A stretch of 54,361 nt of DNA from Asticcacaulis benevestitus DSM 16100 = ATCC BAA-896 (GTDB lineage Bacteria > Pseudomonadota > Alphaproteobacteria > Caulobacterales > Caulobacteraceae), in the NCBI RefSeq assembly GCF_000376105.1, contig NZ_AQWM01000017.1, forward strand, positions 166 through 54,526, given 5' to 3'. The position numbers and the translations under genes are program-made. The notes under the pieces were generated by a model. The model was not told where the DNA came from, did not search any database, and was given only the letters and a program-made list of their open reading frames with translations. Numbering within the stretch: the stretch's first letter is position 1; the number at the start of each line of letters is the position of its first letter. Positions 54,288 through 54,361 of this stretch are shown here, in pieces.

Positions 54288-54361
54288 GCAACTGATTTTG
54301 AAAAAAGCTTGATGACCTCAGGCTCGCCAAGATCAGCGCTATGCCCAGCAAGACCGGCGGG
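54284..54361 (-). pseudogene. SMR transporter C-terminus, cut by window edge, frameshifted
   Basis: Minus-strand codons end KLFSKSVA, identical to the fragment at 36288. The preceding helix (LLGIALILA) is in another frame because of a one-base deletion relative to that copy. About 75% of bases agree over ~78 bp. Its stop overlaps the FMN reductase stop. The rest lies outside the window, so it may be longer. Confidence 0.65.

Overview
This 54.4-kb window reads as chromosomal DNA of an alphaproteobacterium, most likely Caulobacterales and Asticcacaulis-like. The support is indirect: three large TonB-dependent receptors (TBDRs), an alphaproteobacterial-type initiator-tRNA 3' fragment, and many SsuD-, TauD- and LysR-type genes. 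The taxon is an inference, not something the sequence proves.

Left part (1-5.9 kb): a 5'-truncated autotransporter with an Asn/Gly/Thr/Ser-rich passenger. Two co-directional TPR enzymes follow, a sulfotransferase with a SEC-C-like N-terminus and a TPR-glycosyltransferase; they overlap by 8 bp. The two enzymes may modify the surface protein (inference).

Decayed accessory region (6-16 kb): hypothetical genes, a frameshifted FDADWYL-repeat protein, a DUF7662-like protein, a GNAT/DUF1778 toxin-antitoxin pair, a ParDE pair (each pair with a clear palindrome upstream), a broken tyrosine integrase, an intact YcaQ/AlkX-like DNA glycosylase, a frameshifted IS110-family transposase, and a large serine recombinase with a nonsense codon. 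The recombinase 3' end overlaps the 3' half of an initiator tRNA, the footprint of an old integrative element.

Middle (16-28.8 kb): a chemoreceptor, O-acetylhomoserine sulfhydrylase (metY), a tetR-def operon divergent from a TBDR-MFS-GST-cyclophilin operon, and two LysR genes, each divergent from a tiny ORF with a strong ribosome binding site.

Right part (29-54.4 kb): almost entirely organosulfur acquisition. It holds a FadL porin with a split YeeE/YedE (thiosulfate-type) transporter; a TBDR, homocysteine S-methyltransferase, exported S-adenosylmethionine (SAM) hydrolase and isochorismatase-like hydrolase (candidate SAM/S-methylmethionine scavenging); a DszA/NtaA-type monooxygenase, peroxiredoxin and LysR; a long operon of SsuC, SsuB, SsuD-like, thiol dioxygenase, triple rhodanese and SsuD-like; a TBDR, TauD and SsuA operon; an FAD protein; an Rrf2 regulator; and a DszB-like protein with an FMN reductase.

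The genes form a coherent scheme: outer-membrane capture, ABC import, oxygenolytic C-S cleavage by flavin and Fe(II) enzymes with a local FMN reductase, thiol/sulfane handling, and entry into methionine through metY and mmuM. Recurrent promoter words (TAGGAAATT; CTAA-N-TTAG-like palindromes) lie upstream of several of these operons and suggest a shared sulfur regulon. Two C-terminal fragments of a small multidrug resistance (SMR) transporter lie in the same orientation at 36.3 kb and at the right edge, bracketing the 18-kb core.
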